The notes beneath the pieces are model-generated. The model made no database searches, had not been told where the DNA came from, and saw only the letters and a list, made by a program, of their open reading frames with translations. Of a stretch of 64,000 nucleotides of DNA, positions 27,522-38,700 are shown piece after piece; position 1 is the stretch's first letter; each line of letters starts with the position of its first letter. Origin of the DNA: Desulfobacter latus. GTDB lineage: Bacteria > Desulfobacterota > Desulfobacteria > Desulfobacterales > Desulfobacteraceae. The position numbers and the translations under genes are program-made. The stretch lies in assembly GCF_013389365.1 (NCBI RefSeq), contig NZ_JACADJ010000001.1, positions 62,001 to 126,000 on the forward strand, read 5' to 3'.

Positions 27522-28838
27522 TTAAGGGGTAAAAATATCAATGTTCATGGCGCCCATGGCATAAATCAGGTTAAATGCGGCGATTTTCATATCCTCTTGT
27601 GCAGCAATGGCCTCGCCCCGGGCATTAATGTAATTCACCTCCCCGGACAGGACATCCAGCAGAGGGCGGACCCCCATTGTTCTCTCTTTTTTAGCCAATT
27701 CCAGAAAATTTTTAAGGATATCCGTCTGCTGGTCTAACAGTTCTTTTCTCTGTCTGAGGGTGGCCAGCTGGTTCCAGCTGTTTCTGACCTGTTCCCTGAC
27801 CTGTTTTTTAATATGTTCAAGTCTGCTTGATGCGCCATCCCGTATGGCCAGAGCACTTTTGACAGCGGCCGTGTCACTGCCGCCGTTGAATAAATTGTAT
27901 TGGAATTCAATACCCGTGGAATAATCCTTTCGTTCCCCCTGACTGCCGTTGTCATTATCGGCATGGATGGCTTCGGCGAAAAGATTGAGGGTGGGATAAA
28001 ACGTGGACTTTGAAATCTGCACGGCCTCACGTCCCATCTCAAGGTCCAGGCGGCTGATTTGTATTTCCGGAAAGGCTTTGTTTGCCTGGGCCAGGGAATC
28101 ATCCAATGTACCCGGAATCAACGCCCCCGGAAAGGCAATTTTTTGAAATGTATTGACATCCGCGTTCGTGGGAAAATGATAAAACAGGGCTTGAAAACGG
28201 TTTTGGGCAATTTCAAGTTCCCCCTGGGCTTTTACTCTCAGGGCCATGGCACCGGCCAAGTGGGATTTTGCCTGGAGAACGTTTGAGCTTAACCCTGCCC
28301 CCTTTTCCACAAGGGTTTTTTCAATGCCGGTCAGTTCCTTGATCCGGGCTTCTGAATATTGGGCGGTTTTTATCCGTTCCCTGGCCTTGACAATATTTAT
28401 ATAAGCGGCAATGCCGTCCCGCATCAGCCTTTGGCGGGTCAGTTCAAGCGTTGCTTTAGACTGCTCAAGGAATAAGCGGTCTTTTTTTATTGTCCCGGTG
28501 GTCTTGCCGAAATCCGTGATCAACTGGGTGCCCCGCAGGGTCACCTGGTGTCTGAATTCGTCGGTATCATCATGGTATTCTTTATCAATTTTTTCAAATC
28601 CCGTATCTCCATACAGGTTCAGGGAAGGATAATAAAGCCCCCTGCTTTGCCGCACCAGCCCTTGGGCCTGTTTTACCCCCTGCCGGTATGTTCGTATTTC
28701 TTCATGGTTTGTCAATAGATTAGACATAAGTATCTCAGGACTGGGATTAAAAATCTCGGAATCTGCCCATAGCCGGGGTGAGCATAAAAAAACTGCACCG
28801 CCCATGACCAGCATTACTGCAAAAAGCGTTTTTTTCAT
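27522..28838 (-). CDS. TolC-family outer membrane channel
   Basis: Protein of 438 residues with a signal peptide (cleavage after LWA, about residue 25) and the duplicated TolC helix-strand pattern: YYPSLNLYGDTGFEKI and the later FYPTLNLFAEAIHADN strand segments, each followed by long helices. It forms the outer-membrane exit duct of the type I system. First gene of the operon, 45 bases before the ABC gene, and divergent from the CHASE2 cyclase. The 180-base gap between them must hold both promoters; none is convincing. Confidence 0.93.
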   Translation of the reverse strand: MKKTLFAVMLVMGGAVFLCSPRLWADSEIFNPSPEILMSNLLTNHEEIRTYRQGVKQAQGLVRQSRGLYYPSLNLYGDTGFEKIDKEYHDDTDEFRHQVTLRGTQLITDFGKTTGTIKKDRLFLEQSKATLELTRQRLMRDGIAAYINIVKARERIKTAQYSEARIKELTGIEKTLVEKGAGLSSNVLQAKSHLAGAMALRVKAQGELEIAQNRFQALFYHFPTNADVNTFQKIAFPGALIPGTLDDSLAQANKAFPEIQISRLDLEMGREAVQISKSTFYPTLNLFAEAIHADNDNGSQGERKDYSTGIEFQYNLFNGGSDTAAVKSALAIRDGASSRLEHIKKQVREQVRNSWNQLATLRQRKELLDQQTDILKNFLELAKKERTMGVRPLLDVLSGEVNYINARGEAIAAQEDMKIAAFNLIYAMGAMNIDIFTP

Positions 28839-29018
28839 CTGCTGTTCCTTTTTAATGGAATTTTTCGACGGCAGGCAATGCTCCCCTGGAACGCCGTTGT
28901 CTGTATTATGCTAAGTTAGTTATGAACAATCCACCACGAAATAAACATCAAGGATTTGACTTTGTCAAGAATTAAACGTAACTAAATATCAAGGGAGAAA
29001 AAAGAAGGAAAAGTAGCA

Positions 29019-31235
29019 ATGAAAAAAAATGCCAAAGGCCTTGCCAGGGGACAGTGGCTGGTTTTCCTGGCCGGAATTGTCCTGACACTGGCCTTGGCCG
29101 GCGTATATGTCTTTAAGCCGGTTTACCTGGAATTCATGGAATTAAAACTTTACGATGTATTTGTTCATCAGACATACACGCCCCTGGATAAAAGTCCGGT
29201 TGTCATTGTGGATATTGACGAATACAGCCTTGAAAATGTCGGGCAGTGGCCCTGGCCCAGATATCGGTTGGCCCTGCTCCTTAAAAAACTGCAGATGGCC
29301 GGCGCCTTGGCCGTGGGCAATGATATCCTGTTTGGAGAAAAAGATCATACCTCCCCTGCCGTATTAAAAGCAGCTTTAAAAAAAGATCTTAAGGTAGACC
29401 TGGAATTTACCGGCCTGCCTAATCAGCTCATGGATAATGATACCCTGCTGGCAAATGTATTGGAAACCGGCCCCTTTGTTCTGGGATATTCCTTTTATTT
29501 CAGAGAAGACAGGGGAGGAAGCCGTCCAGGAAAGGTGCCTCCCTTGAACTTTACCCAGGTCAGCGCTCCTGGGGCAGGACCGGCACATGCCTCATTAATC
29601 AGCGCTATCCGTGCCATTCCACCACTTTCCGTACTTATGGACAAAGGAACCGGGGCCGGATTTATGAACGCCCTGACTGATGTAGACGGCGTAGTCCGAA
29701 GGGTACCCTTGGTGATATCCTGGCAGGACAAACTCTATCCACACCTGTCCCTGGCCACCATTCTCAAAGCCTTTGAGGGCAGAATTCCCGATCCTGTTAT
29801 TCAAGTGGGCAGCGGGGGGGTCGAATCCCTTGTGATCGGAAACCTTATGGTTCCCCTGGAAGCCGACGGGGCGATGCTGATCAACTATAAAGGTCCATCT
29901 TATCAGTTTCCCTATGTGTCGGCCGGCAGGGTGCTGGAAGACAAAGTGAGTCCGGACACATTCAAAAATAAAATTGTTCTTATCGGATCCTCGGCTGCAG
30001 GCCTTATGGATCAAAGGACATCCCCCCTGGATGATGTTTTTCCCGGAATTGAGGTCAACGCCACCATTATACACAATATTCTTACCCAGTCCTCTGTAAG
30101 CCGCCCTGACTGGGTGCCCGGACTGGAGCTTGCAGGTATACTGGTATGGGGGGTTTTAACCAGCATCATCGGATCGACAGAAGGGAGGCTGATTTTACCC
30201 ATTACCGGGCTTTTGGCCGGACTTGCGTGGTACGCAAGCATCTGGGGCCTTGAATCCCGTCAGATATGGATATCTCCGTTTTTCTCATTATTGGTGATGG
30301 GTTGCAATTTTTCCTTTCTTAATTTATTTCGATTCTGGTTGTCGGAACGTAAGCGGCGGTTTTACAGGTCTGCATTCAGCCGGTATGTATCTAAAACTGT
30401 TGTCGATGAAATTGCCCGTTCTCCCGAAAAGCTCAGCCTTGAAGGACAGGAAAAAGAGATATCAATCATGTTTTCTGATATCAGGGGGTTTACCAGCCTG
30501 TCCGAGAAATTGTCTCCCACACGGATCACCAATCTCCTCCACGATTACTTTACACCGGTGACCCGGGGCATCATCAAAAATAAAGGTACGTTGGATAAAT
30601 TCATCGGTGATGCCGTGATGTGTTTTTGGAATGCTCCCCTGGATGTAAAAAATCATCAGGATCTGGCAGTTAAAACCGGGCTTGAAATGCTGGAATCAGT
30701 CAAGGAACTCAATAAGGAGTTCATTAAAAAATACGGAATTGAAATCGCCATCGGCATCGGTATCCATACAGGCCAGTGCAGGGTGGGGAATATGGGATCT
30801 GTAGATCTGTTCGACTACACCATTATTGGGGACAACGTAAACCTGGCTTCCCGCCTGGAAGGGCTGACCAAGTTTTATGGTGTTGGTCTGGTTGTCAGTG
30901 AATCGGTAAAAAAAAACACAGGCCGGTCCTGGATTTTCCAGGAACTTGACCGGGTAAGGGTCAAAGGCAAAAATGAACCCGTGGGTATTTATACGGTCCT
31001 GGCTCCCGACTCCGGACATAAGGAACAACTGGCACAAGAGCTAAAAGAGTATAACAGGGGACTTTCTTTATATAAAAAAAGAAAGTTTGATCAAGCCTTG
31101 GGGATTTTTTCTTCTCTTGGGGCGGCGCACTCCGGAAAAAAGATTTATTCTCTCTACATGGACCGCTGCCGACATTATCTGGAAGAGTCCCCGGAGGAAG
31201 ACTGGGATGGTGTTTTTACCCATATGAGCAAGTGA
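29019..31235 (+). CDS. CHASE2-domain adenylate/guanylate cyclase 1
   Basis: Protein of 738 residues. One N-terminal helix (about 13-33), a periplasmic CHASE2 sensor (about 40-350; VVIVDIDEYSLENVGQWPWP), about three membrane helices (about 365-440), then a class III cyclase domain (about 485-655). Both metal Asp motifs (MFSDIRGFT and DKFIGDAVM) are present, and FDYTIIGDNVNLASRLEG carries the transition-state Asn/Arg. The Lys of TLDKFIGD suggests ATP use. The C-terminal 75 residues look TPR-like. It senses a periplasmic signal and should make cAMP. It faces a truncated cyclase gene 52 bases away. Confidence 0.93.
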   Translation: MKKNAKGLARGQWLVFLAGIVLTLALAGVYVFKPVYLEFMELKLYDVFVHQTYTPLDKSPVVIVDIDEYSLENVGQWPWPRYRLALLLKKLQMAGALAVGNDILFGEKDHTSPAVLKAALKKDLKVDLEFTGLPNQLMDNDTLLANVLETGPFVLGYSFYFREDRGGSRPGKVPPLNFTQVSAPGAGPAHASLISAIRAIPPLSVLMDKGTGAGFMNALTDVDGVVRRVPLVISWQDKLYPHLSLATILKAFEGRIPDPVIQVGSGGVESLVIGNLMVPLEADGAMLINYKGPSYQFPYVSAGRVLEDKVSPDTFKNKIVLIGSSAAGLMDQRTSPLDDVFPGIEVNATIIHNILTQSSVSRPDWVPGLELAGILVWGVLTSIIGSTEGRLILPITGLLAGLAWYASIWGLESRQIWISPFFSLLVMGCNFSFLNLFRFWLSERKRRFYRSAFSRYVSKTVVDEIARSPEKLSLEGQEKEISIMFSDIRGFTSLSEKLSPTRITNLLHDYFTPVTRGIIKNKGTLDKFIGDAVMCFWNAPLDVKNHQDLAVKTGLEMLESVKELNKEFIKKYGIEIAIGIGIHTGQCRVGNMGSVDLFDYTIIGDNVNLASRLEGLTKFYGVGLVVSESVKKNTGRSWIFQELDRVRVKGKNEPVGIYTVLAPDSGHKEQLAQELKEYNRGLSLYKKRKFDQALGIFSSLGAAHSGKKIYSLYMDRCRHYLEESPEEDWDGVFTHMSK

Positions 31236-31287
31236 CCTCACAGGGTTTTAATATATTCTTCCGTTTTCATCAGCTACAAATTCCTTT

Positions 31288-31872
31288 TCATTCGGATATG
31301 ACCTGGTAAACAGCAATTTGTTTTTGTTTCCCCTTGACCGAAGTTTTTGCAATTTCCCTTGTTTTAAATTGATCTTTTACTTCCCGGTATGTTGATCCGC
31401 TGATCAAGATATCGGTGCCCAGTTTTTTTGTCAGGCTTTCCAGTCTTGCGGCCGTATTGACGCCGTCTCCGATGACAGTATATTCCATGCGTTTTTCCGA
31501 GCCGATATTTCCGGATACCACATTGCCGGTACATATACCGATACCGATACGGATGGGCGCTTCTCCTTTGGCTTCCCTGCCCCGGTTAAACTCGGCAAGG
31601 GCATAGCGCATCTGCAGGGCTGTCCTTACCGCCCTTACGGCATCATCATTCTTTGCAAAAGGAATACCAAATACGGACATCAGACCGTCACCGATATATT
31701 TATCAAGCACCCCATTGTTGGCAAAAACAATATCCACATCCACCATGATGTCTCCAAGTCTGCTGAGATCTATAGCTTTATTACGCCTTTGTGCCTGTAT
31801 CTCCAAATATCTTTCCAGCTGCTTTGGGGAACAGTTCACATAGTGTCCAAATTGTTTCAGACAACGGTCCAT
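31288..31872 (-). CDS. N-terminally reduced class III cyclase (likely inactive)
   Basis: Protein of 194 residues. Residues from about 45 onward match a class III cyclase: [32 protein letters not shown] and [18 protein letters not shown]. The first strand and helix, with the FSDIRGFT-type first metal Asp, are absent: a [17 protein letters not shown] segment, usual before the cyclase core, runs almost directly into the second helix. An internal in-frame loss is more likely than a frameshift, because the flanks read in one frame. Catalysis alone is unlikely; it could be a decaying gene or a regulatory partner. It follows the HD-GYP gene by 16 bases. Confidence 0.75.
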   Translation of the reverse strand: MDRCLKQFGHYVNCSPKQLERYLEIQAQRRNKAIDLSRLGDIMVDVDIVFANNGVLDKYIGDGLMSVFGIPFAKNDDAVRAVRTALQMRYALAEFNRGREAKGEAPIRIGIGICTGNVVSGNIGSEKRMEYTVIGDGVNTAARLESLTKKLGTDILISGSTYREVKDQFKTREIAKTSVKGKQKQIAVYQVISE

Positions 31873-31888
31873 TATATTCCCGTTTGAA

Positions 31889-33595
31889 TCAAAAGTTCAT
31901 ACATTCGATATCAATCTGCTCGGGGTTCATCTCCTTTTCAGCATATTCAAGAAACCGCCTGTTTTTGATAAAAAGTTCCAGTATATCTGAATCAATATGA
32001 TTGTCTTTTTTCATGAATTCTAAAATTTTAAGACTTTGGGACAAGGGCATGGGGGTTTTATAGGGCCGGTCCTTGGCTGTCAGGGCTTCAAAAATATCGG
32101 CAATGGCAATAATCCGCGATTGAAGGGGAAGGGTGTCGCTGTCAAGTCCCTGCGGGTAACCACTGCCGTCAAGCTTTTCATGATGGGAGGCCGCATATTC
32201 AGCTACATGGGCGAGGTTTTCGGGAAACGGCAGCTGGCTGATGATATCAAAGGTCATTTTTGCATGATTTTCGATTTGTTTTCGTTCGCTTTCCGTCAGC
32301 GTGCCTTTTCTGATGCAGAGGTTACGGATTTCATTTTTAGTCAGGAACGGATGTTCTTCTCCATTGAGCATATATGTTTTTCTGCCGATATCTTTTATCC
32401 GTTCAATGTTTTCATCGGACATATGATCCTTTGCATCATTGCAGTATTCTATAAATTCAAAATCATTTTGTATTTCTAATATTTTTTTATCCCGCGCCAT
32501 CTCAAGCTGCTCAAACATACCGGGGCTGCGCCTGCGGGATACGGCAAATTTTACCATTTCTTCTGCATATTTGTTTTTAACCCCCTCTTTTATTAATTCA
32601 AACCGGGTTTTGACAAGATCAATACGATCGAAGATCGTCTCCAGTTTAGTGGATTTATCCATCACAAATTCAGGGGTGGTAATTTTGCCCACATCATGCA
32701 TCCAGGCCGCCATATGAAGTTCTTCCAATTGCGCCTCACTCAGGCAAACATCTTTAAATGCCTCGGATTTGGATGCATTAATATCTTCAGCCATCATCCT
32801 TGTCAGCTCAACGACCCGCCTGATATGTCCGCCCGTATATGCCGATTTTTCATCAATGGCCGTTGCAATGCTTTTGATAAAGGCATGTAACAGTGCCTTG
32901 AGTTCACTGATTAGCTGTGTGTTGGTCAAAGCAACGGCAGCCTGGGACGCCAGGGAAGATACAATGCCCAGGATTTCTTCTGAAAAAGGTATTATTTCAC
33001 CTGTTTCTTCATCCCGTGCGTTAATCAACTGAAGCACACCGATGATCCGGTCTTCATGGTTTTTCATTGGGATCACCAGCATGGACCGGGTCTGGAATCC
33101 TGTGATCCGATCATATTTCATTGTCCCTTTAAAACTCAGGTCACGGTATTCTACCTTATCGGCCAGATTATAAATATCCGGCAGATTGACGATGGATTTG
33201 TTCAGGGCGGCATGGGAGGAAACATTTGAATGATTGGGTTGATTATTTATATATAAAGGCACATCGGGCAGTTGAATTGGGGGTTGGCCCTGATCTTCCA
33301 TTCCGATATTGATCCGATCGTTTTGACAGACTTCAAATTTAAGGCTTTGTTTTTCTCTATCAAGAATATACAGAGTTCCTGCCTCAGCCCGGCAAAACCG
33401 ACGTGCCTCATTCAGAATCATCTCGAACAGTCTATTCATGTCCTTTTCAACGGACAAGGCCATCCCGACTTCGGATAACTTTTTAATATTTTCTATTTGC
33501 TCCTGAGCATAAGTCTTCACGTCGGTTACAATCGAGTGTACTAATTTGCCCAAACGTATATTTTCGGAGAATTTATTAAAAAATTCCTTGTCCAT
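31889..33595 (-). CDS. GAF and HD-GYP phosphodiesterase-like protein
   Basis: Cytoplasmic protein of 568 residues. A coiled N-terminus and GAF domain (about 25-235) bind a small ligand. An HD-GYP domain (about 245-545) has HDVGKI (near residue 300) and [11 protein letters not shown] (near 473). The gap between the two motifs is about 100 residues longer than in ordinary HD-GYP proteins, the insert being rich in charged helices. HD-GYP domains hydrolyse cyclic di-GMP or related cyclic dinucleotides. It forms a two-gene unit with the reduced cyclase, next to two cAMP-type cyclases. No convincing SD was identified. Confidence 0.88.
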   Translation of the reverse strand: MDKEFFNKFSENIRLGKLVHSIVTDVKTYAQEQIENIKKLSEVGMALSVEKDMNRLFEMILNEARRFCRAEAGTLYILDREKQSLKFEVCQNDRINIGMEDQGQPPIQLPDVPLYINNQPNHSNVSSHAALNKSIVNLPDIYNLADKVEYRDLSFKGTMKYDRITGFQTRSMLVIPMKNHEDRIIGVLQLINARDEETGEIIPFSEEILGIVSSLASQAAVALTNTQLISELKALLHAFIKSIATAIDEKSAYTGGHIRRVVELTRMMAEDINASKSEAFKDVCLSEAQLEELHMAAWMHDVGKITTPEFVMDKSTKLETIFDRIDLVKTRFELIKEGVKNKYAEEMVKFAVSRRRSPGMFEQLEMARDKKILEIQNDFEFIEYCNDAKDHMSDENIERIKDIGRKTYMLNGEEHPFLTKNEIRNLCIRKGTLTESERKQIENHAKMTFDIISQLPFPENLAHVAEYAASHHEKLDGSGYPQGLDSDTLPLQSRIIAIADIFEALTAKDRPYKTPMPLSQSLKILEFMKKDNHIDSDILELFIKNRRFLEYAEKEMNPEQIDIECMNF

Positions 33596-33685
33596 GCGGT
33601 GCCCTAAAAAAAAATTGAGAAAAAACAGACACGAACAAAAATCAGCAGGACTGTATCAAAATAATAAACGGATGACAATCTTTAT

Positions 33686-33835
33686 CATTGAAAAGTCGGC
33701 CTTGATCATTGTTTCGGCCAATACGTGGAAGGTAGGTTGGGTTGAGGAACGAAACCCAACAAATACAAAATGTTGGGTTTCACTTCGTTCAACCCAACCT
33801 ACACGGTGATCCAAATGATGATCAAAGCCGAAAAG
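33686..33835. repeat. Nested palindromic element (GTAGGTTGGGTT type)
   Basis: The inner arms 33732-33761 and 33771-33802 are almost perfect inverted copies (GTAGGTTGGGTTGA ... GAAACCCAACA) around a nine-base spacer, differing by a small indel. Outside them, AGTCGGCCTTGATCAT (about 33694) and ATGATCAAAGCCGA (about 33818) also pair. It fills much of the 339-base gap between the divergent HD-GYP and tpsB genes. This type of GTAGGTTGGGTT repeat is dispersed in many bacteria; it looks like a MITE-like element. Promoters for the two genes must lie on either side. Confidence 0.75.
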
Positions 33836-33934
33836 TCCGCACTGCATTGTAGGCCCCAGATTTGACAATTCTAATTGGGTATCTTATACGTTGTGCCGAT
33901 TCCTAAGGAAACATGATTGGATATAGAGTGAGTT

Positions 33935-35692
33935 ATGATGAGCAAACGACTAAATCACCATTTTTTCTGCCTAATTGGGATTTTATTTTGCAGTACAACG
34001 GCCTTGGCTGGGTCTCCTATGCCGTCAACCGGAACGCAAAGGGGATTGAATATCATACACCGCCCTCAAAATCCCCCCCTTGAACTGCCGGAAAATAAAG
34101 ATAACGCGCCTCTGCCTGATGATATTCTTCCCGTGGTTCCGGCACCACCCTTTGGGGAAAATGGTGATGTCCCGGATCTGTCATCAGCCCCCCGTGTTTT
34201 TGTGCGTCAGATTAAACTGATTGGCAATACCATCTTCAGTGATACGGATTTAAAATTTTTACTCAAAAATTATGAGCATCGCTATCTGCTTTTTGCAGAA
34301 CTTCAGGAACTGCGCCATAAATTGACACGTTATTATGTCAACAAAGGATACCTGAACTCCGGAGCGATAATTCCGGATCAAAAGATAACCGGCGGGGTCG
34401 TTGAAATTCATATCATTGAGGGCTGCCTGACAACGATCAACATAACGGGAAATACCCGGCTGCGTTCCGGTTATATTCGCAAACGTATTCTTCTGGGTGC
34501 AGATCCCCCGTTTAATATCAGCCGGCTAAAACAACAGTTCAACCTGCTGCATCAAAATCGTCTGATCCAGCGTATTAACGGGGAATTCGGCCCGGGTATT
34601 CATCTTGGACAAGGCCGTCTCAATGTAAAGGTGGAAGAAGCGCCCCCTTATGAACTGGGGATGAAATACAGTAACAGTGAATCGCCAAGCGTGGGGTCAC
34701 AACACCTGGAATTGTATGGGGCCCACCACAATCTGTCCGGGTGGGGAGACACCCTGGGAGTTTCCTATGGGGTAAGTGAAGGGGCTGATAATTACTCTGC
34801 GTACTATACGCTTCCGGTTACTGCGCAGGATACCAGCATATCTCTGTATTATGATAAAAATAATGCAAATATCATTGAAGCCCCTTTTGACAGCATTGAT
34901 ATTGAGAGCAACGCAGAAACCTGGGGATTGCGCATCAGGCACCCGTTTTATCAAATGGTTAACCAGGAAGTGGCGTTGTCACTGGCTGTTGAGACACGGC
35001 ACAGCGAAACCTTTTTGCTGGGAGAACCGTTTTCCTTTTCCCCGGGTGTCGAAGATGGCGAATGTGATGTAACAGTGTTACGTTTTTCCCAGGAATGGTC
35101 TTTGCGAAGACCCACACAGGTGTTTGCGGCACGGTCGGTATTCAGCTTAGGGATTCATGCCATGGGCGCCACATCCCACGATTCAGATCCCGACGGACAA
35201 TTTTTTGCCTGGCTGGGGCAGTTTCAGTGGGCCAGACGCCTGAAAGTGCCTGAAAAAAGCCAGGTTATTTTTCGAACCAATATTCAATTGTCTGCCGATC
35301 CCCTTCTGCCCCTGGAAAAATTTTCCCTGGGCGGGTTAAACAGCGTCAGGGGGTACCGCGAAAATGAACTGGTCCGGGATAACGGGGCTTTTACCTCCCT
35401 TGAATTTCGTATTCCTGTGTTCCGCATGCCGCTTTCCTTTACCGGAAAGACCCGTGAAGACGGATGGGTTCAACTGGCCCCCTTTGTGGATTGGGGATGG
35501 TCCGGCAATACCGATACCACAACCCCTGACCCTGAAACGATTTCCAGTGCAGGCATCGGCATTCGGTGGGATCCGGGGTCTGCACTCCATGCGGAAGTTT
35601 ACTGGGCCAAGGCCCTGCGGGAGATGGATTATCCTGATTATGATCTTCAAAACGATGGTATTCATTTTCTGCTGACCTGGCGTTTTCTATAA
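33935..35692 (+). CDS. TpsB outer membrane transporter (ShlB/FhaC/HecB family)
   Basis: Protein of 585 residues. Signal peptide cleaved after ALA (about residue 25), proline-rich linker, POTRA domains (about 85-245; IKLIGNTIFSDTDLKFLL begins the first) and a 16-strand barrel. The L6 loop motif VRGY is present (SLGGLNSVRGYRENE). The protein ends in an aromatic/aliphatic strand (LLTWRFL), as expected for barrel assembly. It exports the TpsA protein encoded 26 bases downstream. The start is the first of two adjacent ATGs; either may be used. Confidence 0.95.
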   Translation: MMSKRLNHHFFCLIGILFCSTTALAGSPMPSTGTQRGLNIIHRPQNPPLELPENKDNAPLPDDILPVVPAPPFGENGDVPDLSSAPRVFVRQIKLIGNTIFSDTDLKFLLKNYEHRYLLFAELQELRHKLTRYYVNKGYLNSGAIIPDQKITGGVVEIHIIEGCLTTINITGNTRLRSGYIRKRILLGADPPFNISRLKQQFNLLHQNRLIQRINGEFGPGIHLGQGRLNVKVEEAPPYELGMKYSNSESPSVGSQHLELYGAHHNLSGWGDTLGVSYGVSEGADNYSAYYTLPVTAQDTSISLYYDKNNANIIEAPFDSIDIESNAETWGLRIRHPFYQMVNQEVALSLAVETRHSETFLLGEPFSFSPGVEDGECDVTVLRFSQEWSLRRPTQVFAARSVFSLGIHAMGATSHDSDPDGQFFAWLGQFQWARRLKVPEKSQVIFRTNIQLSADPLLPLEKFSLGGLNSVRGYRENELVRDNGAFTSLEFRIPVFRMPLSFTGKTREDGWVQLAPFVDWGWSGNTDTTTPDPETISSAGIGIRWDPGSALHAEVYWAKALREMDYPDYDLQNDGIHFLLTWRFL

Positions 35693-35718
35693 AACTTGTG
35701 AGGAGATAATATATAAAG

Positions 35719-38700
35719 ATGACCTTTATCTATCGTATATGTCTTGTTTTTTTTATTATTTTATGGGTTCCATGGATTTTTATTGTACAATTTCAGAATG
35801 CCTGTGCAAAGATTGTAACAGACGGCACCATAGGATCGGCTATGTCACTTTCCGGGCCGGATTATGCCGTTTCCAGTGATCTGGGTCAGCAGGTCGGCGG
35901 CAATCTGTTTCACAGCTTTAAGACCTTTAATATCAACACCGGGGAAAGCGCAACATTCAGCGGGCCGGCCGGCATTCAAAACATCATATCCCGGGTGACC
36001 GGCGGCAGCGCATCCTCTATTGATGGTATACTCAAATCCGGCATCAGCGGCGCGGACTTTTTTTTCCTGAACCCGGCCGGGGTTATGTTCGGACCCAATG
36101 CCTCCTTGGAGATCAGTGGATCATTTCGTGTGAGTACGGCTGATTACCTTCGATTCTCTGACAACGGCCGGTTTGATGCGTCCGACCCCCAAAACAGTGT
36201 ACTGACGTCTGCGCAGCCGGAGGCATTTGGATTCCTGGGGAAGAATCCCGCCACAGCGATCAGTGTCGAGGGGGAGTTGTGGGCGCCCAAAGGCGAAACC
36301 TTATCCGTGGTGGCCGGTGATATTACAATCACCGGCGGTATTCTTGCCGCCAAAGGAGGGCGGATCAATGCAGCTGCAGTGAATAGCGCCGGAGAAGTGG
36401 ATATTGATCGTATGGATATAAGTGGTTTTAAGCAGCTGGGCGATATTGAGATGAAAGAGAATGCCAATATCTATACCAGTGATTCCGGCGATGCCGCTGG
36501 TTTGGGCGGAGGAGATATCTATATCCGGGGCAATCATTTTGAGATCAATAATTCCCATGTCCGGTCGGAAACCTTTGGCGATAAGGACGGCGGGGTCATT
36601 GATATTGAATTGCGCGGAGCGCTGACCATTACCGATGCTGGCACTGTCTCTGGTGCGACTGGCGGAGACGGCAAGGGGTCTGACATCAATATCGATGTTA
36701 CGGACTTGGAAATTTCCAATGGCGGAACCATCGATACCCAGGTTTATGGTTCCGGCAGCGGCGGAAACCTGAGTATCAACGCCCAGAATTCCGTGATGAT
36801 ATCCGGTCAGGGGAATTATGGTACGGATATCGACACCAGAGTGACATCTTCAGCAAGCGGCAGTGGCAGCAATCTTATGATTTCGGCAGAGACGTTGATT
36901 CTTGAGGAAGGGGGGATGGTTCAAGCGGAGACCCATGGCAGCGGAACAGGCTCCCGGGTTGATCTTAATGTAGGCAGTCTGGAATTAACGGATGGGGGGG
37001 CGATCTGCGTTGGCAGCATATCATCAGGACAGGGCGGCGATCTGAACATTCATGCGCAGGACTCCATCAATATTTCCGGAACCATGGTCCTGGGGGAAAA
37101 TGAATCTGCAACCGGCAGCTGTATTTTTGCGTATGCACCGAACGCGGCAGGCCTTGATGCCGGTCAGATTGATATCGTTTCCACCACCCTCAACCTGGCC
37201 GACGCTGGAAAAATTTTTTCAATTGCCATGGGGGACGGACAGGCCGCAGATATCAGCATCCAGGCCGGTGACTCGGTAACCATTGCCGGGTTTCAATCCG
37301 ATTTTTCCAGTTCAATCGAAAGCCTGACAATAGGAAACGGTGATGCCGGCAATATTAAAATCAACACCGGAACCCTAACCCTTACAGATACCGGGGGAAT
37401 TGCGGCAAGCAGCGACGGTCGTGGAGACGCCGGCGATATTGATCTCAATGTATCCAGCCTGCTCCTCCAGGATGGTGGAATGATCCATGCGTCAGCAAAT
37501 GATCAGGGGAATGGCGGGAATATTACGGTGTCTGCGTTGGAGTTCATTGACATTTCAGGATCCGTTGAAGCAGGACCCGGGCAATTCTATAATGCCTTGA
37601 TTAGTGCAATGACTTGGGAAAATGGTAATGCCGGAACCATTTCATTATCCGCACCGCGGATTACACTTGCAGACGAAGGAAAGATTGAGGCGTTTTCCTT
37701 TGGCAGCGGGAATGCCGGAGACATTGATATTGCCTGTTCCACCCTGACCCTTGAAGGAAATGAGACTTATATTAATGCCGATATCACCGGCAGTGGTCAT
37801 GGGGGCGATATTACAGTCAAAACGGATCAATTGATCATTACCGGCGGTGCCGGAATTTCCGCCGATGTGTTCGGTGTTGATCCGGACATCATTGAAGAGA
37901 CGAACACAACATGGAATATAGACCTTTCAACCGGTACGGGTGAAACAACCGGGCAGGGGGGCAGTGTGAACATTACGGCAACAGATGCCATCGTTATTTC
38001 CGGAACCGATAATGGCGGAGATATTTCCAGTTTTCTGTCCGTCAGTACAGGCAGCAGCGGCAATGGGGGAAATTTAGTCTTATCTTCCCCGAACGTGAGG
38101 ATCAGTGACGGGGGATGGATTCAGGCGACGACGACAAATGACGGAAACGGCGGTAATATCCAGATGGATGTGGAAACATTGACATTGGCCAAGGGCGGCC
38201 AGGTCAACGCCACAACCTCCGGCACCGGCAGTGGCGGAGATATCAACATTTTAGCATCAAAACAGATTGCCGTTTCGGGAAATTACAATGAAGAGCAGTT
38301 GAGTGGTATTCAAAGCAGAACAAAGGATAGCGGAGATGCCGGAAAAATTTTTATTGCCACACCCATGTTAACCATGGCACATGGCGGGGAAATCAATACC
38401 TCAAGCCTTGACGGCACCGGCAGTGGCGGCAGTATCCGCATTGACGCCTCTCTGGTAGATATGCAGCCCCATGCCGCCATCCGTGCCCAAAGCACAGGCA
38501 CCGGCCAGGCCGGGAGTATCACCATCCAAACCGATGACGCTATTTCACTGTACGGCAGCCGCATTACCACGGAAAGCCTGGATGCCGATGGCGGAAATAT
38601 TACCCTGAACACCGTCAATCATTTGTACCTGCTTGACAGCCGGATTACCACATCGGTTCAAGGCGGGTTGGGCAACGGCGGCAACATTGAGATTGATCCT

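Noticed and set aside
28956-28968. TTGACTTTGTCAA palindrome upstream of the CHASE2 cyclase as an operator or -35 box.
   Set aside because: A single site with no matching -10 box at normal spacing and no second copy.
31288-31872. A frameshift as the cause of the missing cyclase segment.
   Set aside because: Conserved sequence on both sides of the gap is in the same frame, and the missing motif was not found in the other frames nearby.
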